Shown piece by piece: positions 24,239-35,500 of a stretch of 64,000 nt of DNA. The stretch comes from Fomitopsis serialis (Eukaryota > Basidiomycota > Agaricomycetes > Polyporales > Fomitopsidaceae): the NCBI RefSeq assembly GCF_022376445.1, contig NW_025954973.1, positions 62,001 through 126,000 on the forward strand, written 5' to 3'. The first letter of the stretch is position 1. Each line of letters starts with the position of its first letter. The notes below the pieces were generated by a model. That model worked only from the letters and a program-made list of their open reading frames with translations, was not told the DNA's origin and searched no databases. The position numbers and the translations under genes are program-made.

Positions 24239-25163
24239 GCCGACGTGCCATCAACACCAGTCGCGCAATGGTGTTCCCATGGGCAGATTGGCGGCTTGGA
24301 CAACATTCTGCAGCTACGGAGGATTCTTCGTGCCTTCCCCCAGCTTGAGGACCTCACTGTAACCAAAACCAGTGTCACTCAGCGACCCCTTCCAGACCAT
24401 ACAATATCGACACCTTGTCCAATGCGTCTTCGGCACCTTGACATTGATGTGCGCGGGAAAGCCATGGCACTTTGCATTGACTGGATGTCGCAATCTGGTT
24501 GTTTCGACTCTCTCGAACATCTAACAATCTGGTCTGATGATGGATTCGCCCGGCGGAGTGTTCACACACTCCTCGAAGCGGCGGGACCATCCTTGACCCG
24601 GTACCGCGGTCGGTATTGGCCTCATCGTTGAGTCACTTCGTCTTGCTCGTCAGACTTGGTTGCTGATGCGCCCGTGTAAACTAGATAGTCATGGCGATCT
24701 GTCGCAGAACATCGCTTTGCAATCCGTGGAACTGAGGCTGACTGACGTCTACCCCCAGGCCGGTGGCAAGGCGCCTGACGCGTGGTCCAAGGCAGAGAAG
24801 GAGTTACGCGACGGCATCCTCTCCACCATCCGAAGTCCTCAGCTAGATCACATCGGCGTTACAGCTAATATTGGCTTCGACGACCGCACGTTCAAGCAGT
24901 TCAGCGCTGCCCTTGGGCAGGTCAATCTGGGAAAGCTGCATGCAGTCATGTGCGAGCCGTACTATGACGCGCTGAGGGATGTAGAGGTGGAAGTGGGCCT
25001 CTATCGTATGGCTGCACGGAGTCGCAAGACGGATGTTGACGACGTTGGTCTGCAGCTCGAAGCCCTGTTTCTCCACTTACTCCGGCCATGGTCTGACCGT
25101 GGTATCGTCAATGTCTCACAGCGGCGCCCAGTGAAGCATAAGCCATCACAAGTAAGCCGGTGA
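24239..25163 (+). pseudogene. F-box/LRR-like protein, copy 4; N-terminal half deleted
   Basis: Two frames, 24245-24626 and 24685-25163, connect across a 58-nt interval with a weak donor GTTGAG and acceptor ACTAG at the family intron position. Encoded are LRRILRAFPQLEDLT, a middle region like copy 8 (IDWMSQSGCFDSLEHL) and the C-terminal PWSDRGIVNVSQ. The F-box and about half of the protein are missing: GQIGG, which matches the N-terminus of copy 8, is joined straight to LDNILQLRR. No suitable ATG precedes it. The stop TGA lies in a CGGTGAGTAAG donor-like site. An internal deletion is the simplest explanation. It belongs with copy 8 in a separate subfamily. Confidence 0.8.
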
Positions 25164-27059
25164 GTAAGCTCTCTTGTACGTCCCGCAGACAACATCTCAC
25201 TTCGCCCCGATTCTCAGCTCTCCCCTGCTGAACTTTGAGCTCCGGGAGCTCATGGCCAGCCGGGACGCTGAGGATGAGATGTCGCTAGCGCAAAGCCTCT
25301 CTTGAGAACGAGCGCCTAGTCGACCGTTGGCGGGGTCCAGCAATTTCTCTCCTCGCACTGGAGTGTGCCTATGCTGTAATCGCGGACGTCGACGTCCCGA
25401 GTAGTTTCGAGCTGAAGGGACAGTGCACACGGCCTTTGCTACCACTTCGAGATGTTTCACCATGTCGTTTTGCTGCATTCGCTAGTCTCACAGATATGTT
25501 ACGCTAGGACGATGACTGAATATGAATGTACGACACATGCTGACACCAAGCTTGCCAACTGGTATCAATTATGTCTGGTCAGCACAGTTCCGCTCTTTAA
25601 ATACTTTTATATGCATGATCGTCGCTATGAAACCACGATGTGTCAGCACATATACGGGTCGCCGTCAATGAAGGATGTGCGCGTGCCTTGGGCTAACCGC
25701 GACGTCGTTTCCCCCTGTGATCGCGCCGGAGATGATTCGATGACTAGCGACGTTGAGAAAAGGCCACTGGGCTGCAACGTTGGTCCACCGTCGGTAACTG
25801 CGTCATACGTTGAGTGCGTCAGTGTCCTAGCGTGTTCTGTTCGATCAGCAACGCGTCGCAGAGGTTGAAGATAACTGGGCTCGAGTACCAAACGATCCGT
25901 TTGAGAATAGCAGCGGGCATTCGGGCCCCATACATCCAATGCAATACCCCATATGTATGTTGCCGACATTAGCTGCGTGACAAGCTTAGCCCCTTCCTCC
26001 GACGGGTTCATACCCGTTGACAAACACAAGAGCTTACTTATCTCACCCGCCTCGTTTATGTCGTCTCTCCCGCACCTATACATTCAGCGTCACATCCTCG
26101 ATTCCTTGGCATACGGAAGACTCAGAGCCAGCTGGCCGTCGTACAGCGTGTTATCGCAGTCTGCGCATCGGCTGTAATGTGTAGTTCTCTCAGTGCGAGG
26201 ACATTTATGGTTTCTGACAGAGCCGTAATTGTTATGACAGACAGACGTGAATAAGAGCTGCTGGGTGGAGCGACGCGATTGTGGCTGAGACTCGGACGAA
26301 GAGCGGTAGAGCGGTCGGAGAAATCTCGGCGGGAACCCACTGACCGTCTCAAGTCCAGTGAGGTCTTCTTATTACTAGTAGGCTCTTTGTGAGCAGCGCC
26401 CACAATTCTGTAGACGTGCATATCCCGGACCATCACAACTTGAAGCTTGAGCTTGAAGACCCTATGGCATCCATACAGTGACTGTTAGAAAAGGCTCGCC
26501 GAGGCCAACTACTGCGCCGCACAGCTCGAATGCTCTCGAGACTCGACGACCGCCACGACCCTCTCAGTCTCCGGCGACCAAACCTCTGTCGATTCCGCGC
26601 GATGCCCCTCTCCCGACGGGGACCTACGAACGAGCAGGACTCTCAGGGCGTACGGTCTTTCGAACTTGTCGTACCTCGTACATGTGCCCTGTACCGGATC
26701 GTACCTGAGATGGTACATACTGGAGCGGCAACCCGTCTGTGCAACACCTGGAACCTGAGGTGGGAATGGTAGATGGTGGCCATCAGGACGCAGAGCTGAG
26801 GAGCGGCACGGAGAAGGATATCAATGGAGAGGCATTGTAGTTGCAGTGAGTTAGATTCAGTGCACAGGTTCAAGCGTACCGTCGACTGATTCACACCAGC
26901 ATCCCAGTGTCGATGCGACGTGCCATGCACAACGATCAGAGTTAGTACGTCTACCGTCCTGCAATGCCGAATACCTTGTGCACTAATCTGTGAGTAGGCA
27001 TCTGCACGATATCAGTACCCCCGCTTGATGATCGCGGCACTCGTGCCACCTTTGCGCAC
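25164..27059. other. No supportable gene
   Basis: A possible continuation of copy 4 (acceptor cccgcag at 25193) has no recognisable TDGGGGNE-type exon. Bases 25640-25720 weakly resemble the minus-strand fossil exon of 5840. Bases 26310-26335 contain gagaaatctcggcggg, like the RKNLG module. The rest has short frames only. Confidence 0.35.
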
Positions 27060-28075
27060 CCCTGCAAGTCAATGCCGTGGACCGCGACGCTCACAGCTCT
27101 GGCGGCGCCCCCATACTCGGGATGGGCGGGAAGACGAGGGACAGTTGTCCGGGCGTCCGGTGAGTGCTTGCAGGGAGCTCTTTGTAGTAACGACCGCTTA
27201 CGTCGAGCTTGCAGCGCGGGGATGTGCCGCAGGACCTTCGGAATGTGTGGAGGTGATGATGTTCGCGTCGTCGCGCGAACGAATCAAACAATGGTGGCGC
27301 TCAATCTTACGGAGCACCGGTGCGCGTCGTGCATTTCAATCAATTTGACGAGACGCTGGTCAGCAGGCCGATGTCAAGGCGTGGAGCATAATGCACAGCC
27401 CGAGGTCACGGTTCATGAAAAATCGAGCCTGATCGTCTCTGACGGAGCCGAAGCGACGCGTACGGGTCAATCAGACGCAGGAAACACGCCTCGCACGAAT
27501 GCAAGACCTTCAAGAGGACGCGCACGCACTGAAGTGACATCCGCGTGCATAACAGGGGGATCAAGTCCCTTCATTAGTGAACGATGTGCCTGGAGGGCCC
27601 TGGTGACCCGTCAGGACGAGCTGTTGACAACACCGATTCGGCGCTGCAGGCCTACGTGCAATCCGAAACGTTCAACGAGAGTGGGATGGTACGTCAACAG
27701 CGCATAGATCGTCGTCGCCTGCTCGCAGGTGCCGTTGCCGCTCTTCTGGATCTTCGCAATCCGGTGCGTACCCGTCCTCGTAGTCCTCCCCTCTTATACT
27801 CATATAGCTCAGTCGGTGTTTCCGCAGTGCGAACGGTCTTCTTGGACATGATCAAACCAGCAGGAGAGATGGTCGGGGCGGAGGAGCCTCCTCGACCTCA
27901 GTTCTACCCATACCTACACTACACCCTTGCTCAAGATGACGTCACATACTGCATACATTGTGCTTGTACAAGTGCGCGGTGACTGGTGGAACTCGGGGTC
28001 CTAACGCTGCAACAGGACGCCGATGCGGGATTCCATCGATAGTAACTTATGTGTATTCCGAAGACAAATATTTAC
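27060..28075 (+). repeat. Long repeat module, left side of the insertion
   Basis: Collinear with 7830-8920 and 48240-49300. It includes gcgtccggtgagtgcttgca (27154), gagagtgggatggtacgtca (27676) and the exon-like LLDLRNP segment between gctcgcag and gtgcgtac. The similarity fades near 28075, and the matching continuation is found at about 41740, beyond the mobile elements. A 211-codon open frame at 27072 has no recognisable domain. Confidence 0.5.
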
Positions 28076-28189
28076 TCGAAATGCCGCCAAGAGGGGCGGC
28101 GCTACCTTGCTCGCGCAGGTCTTTGGAAGGGGACATCGACAAATACTGTAGTATCTGAAAGGCAACAAGGCTTCTGAACGTAGACTACT

Positions 28190-28248
28190 GTACAAAGATC
28201 GAGGACTTCTGCTATCGTACAAAAGTTGAGGACACTGCTATTGTACAC
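28190..28248. repeat. Imperfect tandem duplication, 27-bp unit
   Basis: Two units starting gtacaaa, each with gaggac and tctgctat or actgctat, followed by a partial third unit (gtacac). It sits just outside the 3' end of the reverse transcriptase block. Confidence 0.7.
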
Positions 28249-28276
28249 ACTGAGTGCAAGACAGAGTTCATGATAT

Positions 28277-28299
28277 GGAGAGGAGGAGGAGGAGGAGGG
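28277..28299. repeat. (GAG)n microsatellite, possible 3' tail of the retroelement
   Basis: About seven trinucleotide units on the + strand, CTC on the minus strand. It lies about 350 bp downstream of the stop of the minus-strand reverse transcriptase gene. Non-LTR elements often end in simple repeats, so this could mark the element end. Inference only. Confidence 0.4.
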
Positions 28300-28645
28300 G
28301 CTTCCATTTAGTCCTCACGTTTGCGCGCCATAAGGCTTGCCACGTGTGACAGTGTTCTCTATTTACATGACAACCCCCATACTCCATAGACCCTTGTACA
28401 CTAATTCCCGATCGGGATATCCAGCACCTACTATCGCATGATTGCAATACTACTCGAAAATTCACGAACACCCCGGCCCAGCAGGGCAGAATCCATGGCT
28501 AAAACCTGGTAGGAAAAAGCTTCGAAAAACCTCCAGGCGTCAGTGGTGGTTCCCCATCACACTAACATAACTCACCATGGTCCAGGTGGTACCATATGGT
28601 AGCGCTACTGCCGTCCGCGATCATGCGGGAGGCACGCGAGGCCCC

Positions 28646-31190
28646 CTATTGGCATAGTAGGGGCTGGACACGCCCAACCTGGTCATAGCGCACAATGACG
28701 TTGGTGTCAAAGACACCGCCATCGAGGGCGTAGAGCAAGCGGCTGCGGTGATATAGACGCACACAGGGGACAGCGCTGGCCCGCTCACCGCATGGCGTAA
28801 GAGTGGAATTGCTCCACGCTGGTGACCACCAGGATGGGGACGGCGTCACAGCAGTGGAAGATGTCAAGAATGTATTTAGCCGTGATATGCTCTGTGCACT
28901 CCTCCGCGATCGCGGCATTGAGGAATGCGAGGGGGGACTGTTCCGGCCATGCTCGTTTCTCTGAGCGAAGGGCCGCGTCGACCGCCTGCATGAACGCTCC
29001 GCGTCGCGACCGAAGAGGCTCAGCGCGACACTGCATTAGCACATGTGTCTCGTCCTCGACCATGTTTCGCCCTCGGCAGAATCTGCAGATTCGCCATTCA
29101 CGCAGGACCGGTGGTGATCGTCGTCGCAGACGTTCTACCGCAAATGGGTGGTCCGAGGCGAAGAGCCTGCATACCGCTTTTCGGGCCTCGCGGGCATCCA
29201 GCGCGAGATACTTGCGACGCACGAGGACATTCGTGGCATTCGGGCGCGCACGCAGAAGATATAGCCGTTGCGATGCCTGAATTTCGCGTATGAGGTAAGT
29301 CCTCAGGGAGGCCAGCATTTCTTCAGCACATTTCTTGACGACATCCGAAGTCAGGGCATCCGACAACGGGAAGTGGACTGGGACTGGCAGCTGTTGCAAA
29401 GCATACCGGAGGTCTCCGAGCCATGAAGCAGTACCACTCAAAGCCATTCGGCGAGTCTCGGCCAGCGCTGCCAGGGGTAGGACAGGGCGCTTTGTTACCA
29501 CATACATGAGGTAACGGAGCGCCAGCGAGAGTCGTCGGTAGCGAATTGGCCATAGGCCAGTCTCCGTGAACAGGACTGTGGTGACAGACCTTGGGTTAAG
29601 TCCGAGCGTGCGGCGCAGGAAGGTCAACTGCACGGCCGCGAGGGTGGTGTGTGCCCTCAGCTGGACATCGATCGTGACCTCGCACCCGGAGATGAGGTGC
29701 GAGTCGATGTGGGTATTGTATAGAGTCAGGGCCGCCCAGGGAGGCAGATCTGTGACGTATGACTCCACGGACAGGCATGCGTTCGCGGTTTTGCGGGCGA
29801 TGGCTACACGGCGTTCGACATGCGCCGCGAAGATGTCCCGCGCTGTGGACAGGAACGTGATGCCAACATAGGTGTACCTATCGACCAGGGCAATGAGTGC
29901 TCCATTGACAGTGATACAGGGGGCGGATGTTGGGAGGGCACCGAAGATCATCAGCTGCGTCTTCGAGACATTGATCGTCGCGAAGTTCAGCGAACACCAT
30001 CGAGCCAAATCATCTAGTTTGCGCTGTAGAGCTGCTTGGGACGTTGAGAACAGCGCGATGTCATCCGCTTGTTCGAGGTGAGATACCAATATGCCACCTA
30101 GGCGGACGTCATCGTCATGGTCGGAGATGTGTAGATCGGCGAGGAATAGGATCCACAGGATCGGTGAGGCGGGATCACCTATCAGGATCCCTGCTGCCGC
30201 TTTGAAGAAATCCGAGATGTGGCCGTCCGCGCGCACCACATAGCGCAGCCTTGCATAGAGCATTCTCAGCCAGTCAAACAGCGGGCCCGAGAAACCCGAC
30301 GCATGCAGTTTCGCCCATAATGTTGGCTGGTCCACAGACGGAAACGCGTTCAAGAGGTCCACGAACGCGACATACAGTGGTCTGCCCATCTCCCGTGCTT
30401 TCTCGATGGCGGCGCGGAGTACGAATGCATTATTATTCGTCCGGCACCCCGTTCGGAAGCCATTCTGTGAGGTGGGGATCTGTAATGAGGATTCGGCCCA
30501 AGCCCGGATGCGTCGTTCAATCATCAGTGTGAGCATTTTCACGAGACAGCTCTCCAAGCCCACAGCACGATAATTGGCCGCATTCCCGGTGTCTTTACCG
30601 CGCTTTGCTATCCCAGTGAGGATGGCCGTCAACCATGTGGATGGTGCGTCGACGCAGTCCACACACGTCTGAAAGAGCTCCCGCAGGTCCCCGTTGTCCA
30701 GTGCGAGCACTGTTGCATACGAGATGCGATCGCCTCCGACAGCAGAGCGGCGAGAATGTAGGCGGATGTGCTCTTTAGCATCCGCAATCTCATCGAGGGT
30801 CCACGGTCGCGCAAAGAACTCCTGTTCCGGTGGCGTCGGTGTACGCTCCGGGAGTGCCTTGCACCACGCTCTGTTCGCCGCATATCGCGTCGCCTCGAAG
30901 TTGTCAGGAAGCTGGACAGGTGGGTTCATCCGCGGCGCGAAAGCCAATCGCAGTTCATCGACTGTCACCCTAGCTGGGCGAGGCGCGGGGTCTACCATCC
31001 CTCGGAAGGCTCTCCAAAACGCTGCATCTGGCTTCCCTGGCTCCAGTAGGGCGCGGATATGTGCGTGCCGCAGTCTCTGCATGTTCTGCGCCTCCAGCGT
31101 CACCGGACCGAGGTCGGGTGCGGGAGTCGAAATAAGCACAATGATATGAGCATGTTCAGGTATGAATAAGGCAGCTCGACTAACCTCCAT
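28646..31190 (-). CDS. Non-LTR retrotransposon reverse transcriptase
   Basis: Numbering from the ATG at 31190, RT motifs are in order: NYRAVGLES (206), motif A FVDLLNAFPSVD (276-287), motif B GILIGDPASP (334-343), motif C QADD (374-377, usually YADD) and motif D SKTQLMIFG (409). A C-terminal zinc-knuckle-like C-x2-C-x10-H-x4-C spans about residues 702-721. The frame runs to a TGA at 28785. That TGA sits in a consensus donor, and removing 28743-28788 (GTGAGC..CGCAG, 46 nt) keeps the frame and adds 31 residues to a stop at 28646. No endonuclease domain is visible, so it is 5' truncated or of a type lacking it. A TATA-like gatataag lies only a few bases before the ATG, so the true start may be internal. 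The catalytic Asp residues are retained. Confidence 0.8.
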
Positions 31191-31654
31191 AACTTATATC
31201 GGCCCTCGACGGAGAAGCGGAATAAGTATCGTACAGACGCGTACTAAGAGTGCCGCCGCGCTTGTATTCGCGATCGCAGGCTAATGCAAGAAGACAGACA
31301 CTGTGTTGTACCCGGCAAAGCTTCTGTGAGGTGACTTAAAATTGGCATAAAGTACGTTGAGTGCTATAGAATGCTCCTGAATCACTTCATTTTGCTTAGA
31401 AAATCATGCCCCGTGCACAGTTCAGGCATGCAGTCGCAGTAGCAGCCGCATTTAACGGGCGCTTGCGAGTATTACCTTACAAGGTAACTGCCACCACCGC
31501 TGCCCGGTGTCGCGAAGTGAATAATTCTCGTTCATTTTGCATGGTCATACATCATGTACTCATTTACCTGTAGTTGTTCTCCACAACAAAACCCTCCATG
31601 ACTGTGAAACTGTCTGACTCTCTGAATATTTGGTGTCGATGTGCCTGCTCATGT
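31191..31654. other. Spacer between the reverse transcriptase gene and the KDZ element
   Basis: No open frame of note. A TATA-like sequence (minus strand gatataag) lies at 31193-31200. The rest may be the 5' region of the retroelement, into or beside which the KDZ element inserted. Confidence 0.4.
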
Positions 31655-31661
31655 AGCCTTC
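31655..31661. repeat. Left target-site duplication of the KDZ element (AGCCTTC)
   Basis: AGCCTTC immediately precedes the left inverted repeat (CACCTACCG..). The identical 7-mer follows the right inverted repeat at 41597-41603. KDZ/Zisupton elements are reported to make 8-bp duplications; here only 7 bp match exactly. Confidence 0.85.
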
Positions 31662-32304
31662 CACCTACCGTTCCCACACTTACTGACTAATAAGTGATGT
31701 CGGACCGACCGATCAGTCGGCACTAGTATGTGCCCTTATCACTCAATCTCCTTACCCTTGAAGATTTCCGTGAAGAATATTGACTTCGCAATGGTGCTCG
31801 CTGTCTAGGGCACGTGAGTTCTTCCCAATTGGGATGCCCGCTCACCTCCGTCCCCGTGAGTCGGGCTAGATCTCCCGATCCTTCTCCGATGTTCTCGGAG
31901 TCCGTTTCTGGTCACTGTCCCGTGCTCGCCGGCGCTTGCGGGCCCGTTCTGGCCACCACCCCGTGCTCGCCGGCGCTTGCGGGCCCGTTCTGGCCACCAC
32001 CCCGTGCTCGCCGGCGCTTGCGAGTACATCACGCCCCGTCCCGTGCTCGCCGGCGCTTGCGAGCACATCACGCCCCGTCCCGTGCTCGCCGGCGCTTGCG
32101 AGCACATCACGCCCTGTCCCGTGCTCGCCGGCGCTTGCGAGCACATCACGCCCCGTCCCGTGCTCGCCGGCGCTTGCGCACACGCCACCGCCCCGTCCCG
32201 CCCTCGCCGGCGCTTCCCGCCGCCACTGCCTCGTCCCGACCTCGTCGGCGCTTCCCGCCACCACTGCCCCGCTGCCCGCTGCCCGCCGGCGCTCCCTTGT
32301 CCCC
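31662..32304. repeat. Left terminal inverted repeat
   Basis: Reverse complement of 40955-41596. The outer part is identical, including a small imperfect palindrome near accgatcagtcgg. The inner part is a GC-rich minisatellite. Compared with the right end it has one more 41-bp unit and one fewer unit of about 40 bp. Open frames on both strands here are by-products of the repeat. Confidence 0.9.
31921..32178. repeat. Hairpin minisatellite in the left inverted repeat
   Basis: cgtgctcgccggcgcttgcg occurs at 31921, 31962, 32003, 32042, 32081, 32120 and 32159: two 41-bp steps, then 39-bp steps. In the regular units arms GTGCTCGC and GCGAGCAC flank an 8-nt loop, giving a perfect 8-bp stem. Such subterminal repeats are candidate transposase-binding sites. 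Confidence 0.85.
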
Positions 32305-32597
32305 AGCGCCCCAGCGTCCCCGCCTGTGTCTGCCGTACTCGGCCATGCTGCCCTGTCCTGCCTTGCCCCGCCCGCCGCCGATGCCTTGCTCTGGCACGGC
32401 TGTGCTCTTTCGGGTACTCAATCACTGCCTCTCCTGATTGGGTAAGAAGCTGCCATCAATACTCCGACTCGCAGTCCGCCTAGGCTGGAGCCCTGAGCAC
32501 GCTACCCGATTTGGCAATGTCTAACTCACACCTCGTCCTTGTTTCCTAATCCGGTTACACCTCCTGCCACGTCCGTCCGTGTCCTCGCTATCCTATC
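32305..32597 (+). promoter_or_regulatory. Leader/promoter region of the KDZ transposase
   Basis: Non-repeated sequence between the left inverted repeat and the first ATG. Pyrimidine-rich stretches precede the start (cgtccgtccgtgtcctcgct). No TATA box is obvious. Confidence 0.4.
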
Positions 32598-35500
32598 ATG
32601 CCGAAGGTCCGCAGCTACCTCTCGAGCTCCGTCACGTTAGCCTCTGGCAATCCTCTCATCAGGCCCATGAAGCCGCGAAAGCTCAAGCACACTGATGCGC
32701 GAAAACGTCGTGCACAGGAGGAGCGAGAGCGTCGGGCTATGGTGGCCGGTAAGGTTGTTTCTCATCTAGGCTGAGTTGCTGACGTCGCACGATAGGGTTG
32801 TCGTTTGAGGAGCGAGAACACCTCGATGCGATGACTTCCGGTGGGTTCGCAGAAGCCGAGAGTGCAACACAGGACGACGACGAGCTATATCCCCTCCCTC
32901 CGGGCGAAGAAGCTATGTTTCTCAGCCATGCGGGGGCGGAGACGGAGGTTTGCCGGGACTTGTTCATAGAAAAGCGGTACGTTGATCGTTCCTTTGCGTA
33001 TATTCTCTCACAGTTCCTCTAGGAAGCGCGTCGACTATCGCACAAGGCGCGACCGACTTCAACGTGCTCGCGCCCAGTGGCAGGCACAGATGCCGGCCCT
33101 CGTTGATGCGTATCTGGCATGGAAGGCTTCCTCGGCAGAGGATGATGCTCCTGCAGCTGGTCCTGCAGAGAATAGGTAACAGGTCGACGTCCTATTGTGT
33201 GGCCGCCCACTAACCATGCACACTAGGTCCTGTCCGGGCGGCGAAGAGCCTGGCAGTGCCAGGCGTCAGTCTCCTAGTCAAGACCACAACTGGCACGAAG
33301 AGACGACGGTAGGCGCAGGGGGTGATGCTGAAGGATCGGGTTCGTACGCGGAGTGGGATGTTGTTACAGTAGAGTTCTTCGGTGAGCTTCCTTTACTTCT
33401 CGCGCGCACTCTTCCTGACTGTGCCTGTATGCCAGACCTCTCAAGACAGACCTTCAAGCTGGCTTCAACAATGGTCCACGCCAACGTCGCCCTCGTCTCT
33501 CGCGGATTCCTCGGGTCTGCTCCTCAGAAGCCGACGGTCGCCATCTCCTTGAAAACCCTCGAAGCTTACCGACAACTTCACCGAGCGTGCCCGCGCCTGA
33601 GTGTACAAGCGCAAGTCAAAGCACTTTGTTACTTACACGAAGTATATACTGATTGTTATCTATACGCGGCTACGATTGACGACGCGTCACAGGTTCCTTT
33701 CAATAAACATCTAGTCAAGCAATTCAGTGACGCCTACGACGTGTACCTCGACATCCAGTATGGAGTCGATCGGTTGGTCAAGTCAGCCATGCACCGCGAT
33801 ACTCCGACTGGCGCATGCTCAATGCCTGCGCACCGTGCCTCTACAAGATCGAAGACGAGCCGACACTCAAGTATGCGCTCTTAGCCACAATGGACGGCAA
33901 CCAGTCCCTAAAGCTCGTCGACGACATGTTTCGGCACGGTACTACCCGCGAGGATGGGCGAAGTGCACGAACCGATATCTGGCTTTCGCCGGCAGAGGTC
34001 GATCGGTTCAAGGATGAGGCAGGCAAAATTGTACGTCGCCGTGCGTCGCCTCGTATCATCACCGCTCTAAATTTCCTCCATGTAGGCAAAGCTGGCTTCC
34101 TCTGACCCTACTTCGGACGAGCAAGGCAGTGGGGGAGCAGCCCCAATGCTTGTCGATGACTCGGCTGGCCAGGACAGTCGTGGGGAAAACGGAGCGGCCG
34201 GTGGTGCGACGGCACATGCAGATCAAACCGCCGATGATCCCGGACGACTTGATGATCACAGCGACGACATCGCGTGGCTGGATCTGCCCGAGTCCGAAGA
34301 TGGTAAGCTCGAGGCCTCCGTCGACGTGTGCGTGGAGCGCTGGCGCAACGCGGGTCCCGAAGCGCGGAAGAAGATGTTCGCCCTGTTCGCGATGACAGGC
34401 ATCTTCGTGTGCTTATGCCGCCATGGACAACTGCTCATCCTCTGTGACATGATCAGGAGTGGAGAACTGTAAGTGCTAACCTTTGTATCATTTCGCTGAT
34501 CACTAATCCTTGCAGCGCGAAATACCCCCTCGCCATCGTCAACAAGCTGATGGAGGTCTACGGCCCCGACGTCTTGGTCGGCTACGACATCGCATGCGCC
34601 TTCGCCAAGACGCTCGCCAAGAGCTGCCTCGCGCCAGATGCGCGTCGGCTCCGTATGGCAGGTGTCGTACCGGCATTCCACGGGCACGGCCACAATCGCG
34701 GCTGCCAAGTCAATTGGCATCCCCTCTACATGGATGGCGTCGGTAAGGAGGACTTCGAGGGTTGCGAGCGCTGCTTCTCTGAATCGAACAGCCTCGCCCC
34801 TGGGACGCGCCTATCGTCGGTCTTCCACCGGGAACAGGCAATCGAGGAACATTTCCAGTTCTGGGGCGAGCAGAAGCATTATGATTCGGGTGCGTTTTCT
34901 CGTCCGAGCAACATTCAGACACTGACGCATATCTTAGGAAACTTCATCTACAATAATTATCGACAGGCTCTCGACATCATTCAAGAAGACGGTTGCGTAC
35001 TTGCGGCCCTGTCAGCGGAGCTGAACACGAGCGACAATGACTACGAGGAGTACCTGAGACAAGAGAGAGAGTACCTACGCGGTCGCAAAGCTGAACCACC
35101 CGAAGTTTCCCGCAAGCTGATGTATCTGGAAGCCTTACGAAGACTCGAGGATGCGGGGTACGTCACTCTGACTCCGATGGCGGATTCATCTGATGCAAAG
35201 GTTTTAGGGCAAAGAAAGCGACTGCAGATCAGCAATTTCGCGAGCTCGACTTCAACATCTGTCATAACGGCTACACAACGAAGGAGATCACACGGGTCCG
35301 GACGAATCGAACGAACACCACAAAACGGTACTTCGAGACTGACGACGACTGCCAGGCGTACGAGAAGGAACTCGACATCAGTGTGCGATGGACGCCGAAC
35401 AGCACGGAGTATCAGGAAGCATGCAAACTCCTGACAATGCGCCAGTATCAGCGCGCGGTGGATGAGCTCGAACGACTTGTCGTCCAGCGGCTTTTCGAGC

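Noticed and set aside
27072..27707. A 211-codon + strand frame as a gene
   Set aside because: It covers decayed repeat modules with exon-like boundaries in other frames, has no domain, and is not preserved in the collinear copies.
28785..31190. The reverse transcriptase as part of the KDZ element
   Set aside because: It lies outside the inverted repeat and target duplication, in the opposite orientation, and carries typical non-LTR motifs.
31921..32178. CRISPR-like regular repeats
   Set aside because: Units are contiguous 39/41-bp tandem repeats without unique spacers, in a eukaryotic transposon terminus.
31805..32483. Several long overlapping frames on both strands in the left inverted repeat (e.g. 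207 codons + strand, 206 codons minus strand)
   Set aside because: They are translations of the GC-rich minisatellite, mirrored in the right inverted repeat, and all frames are open because the repeat has few stops.
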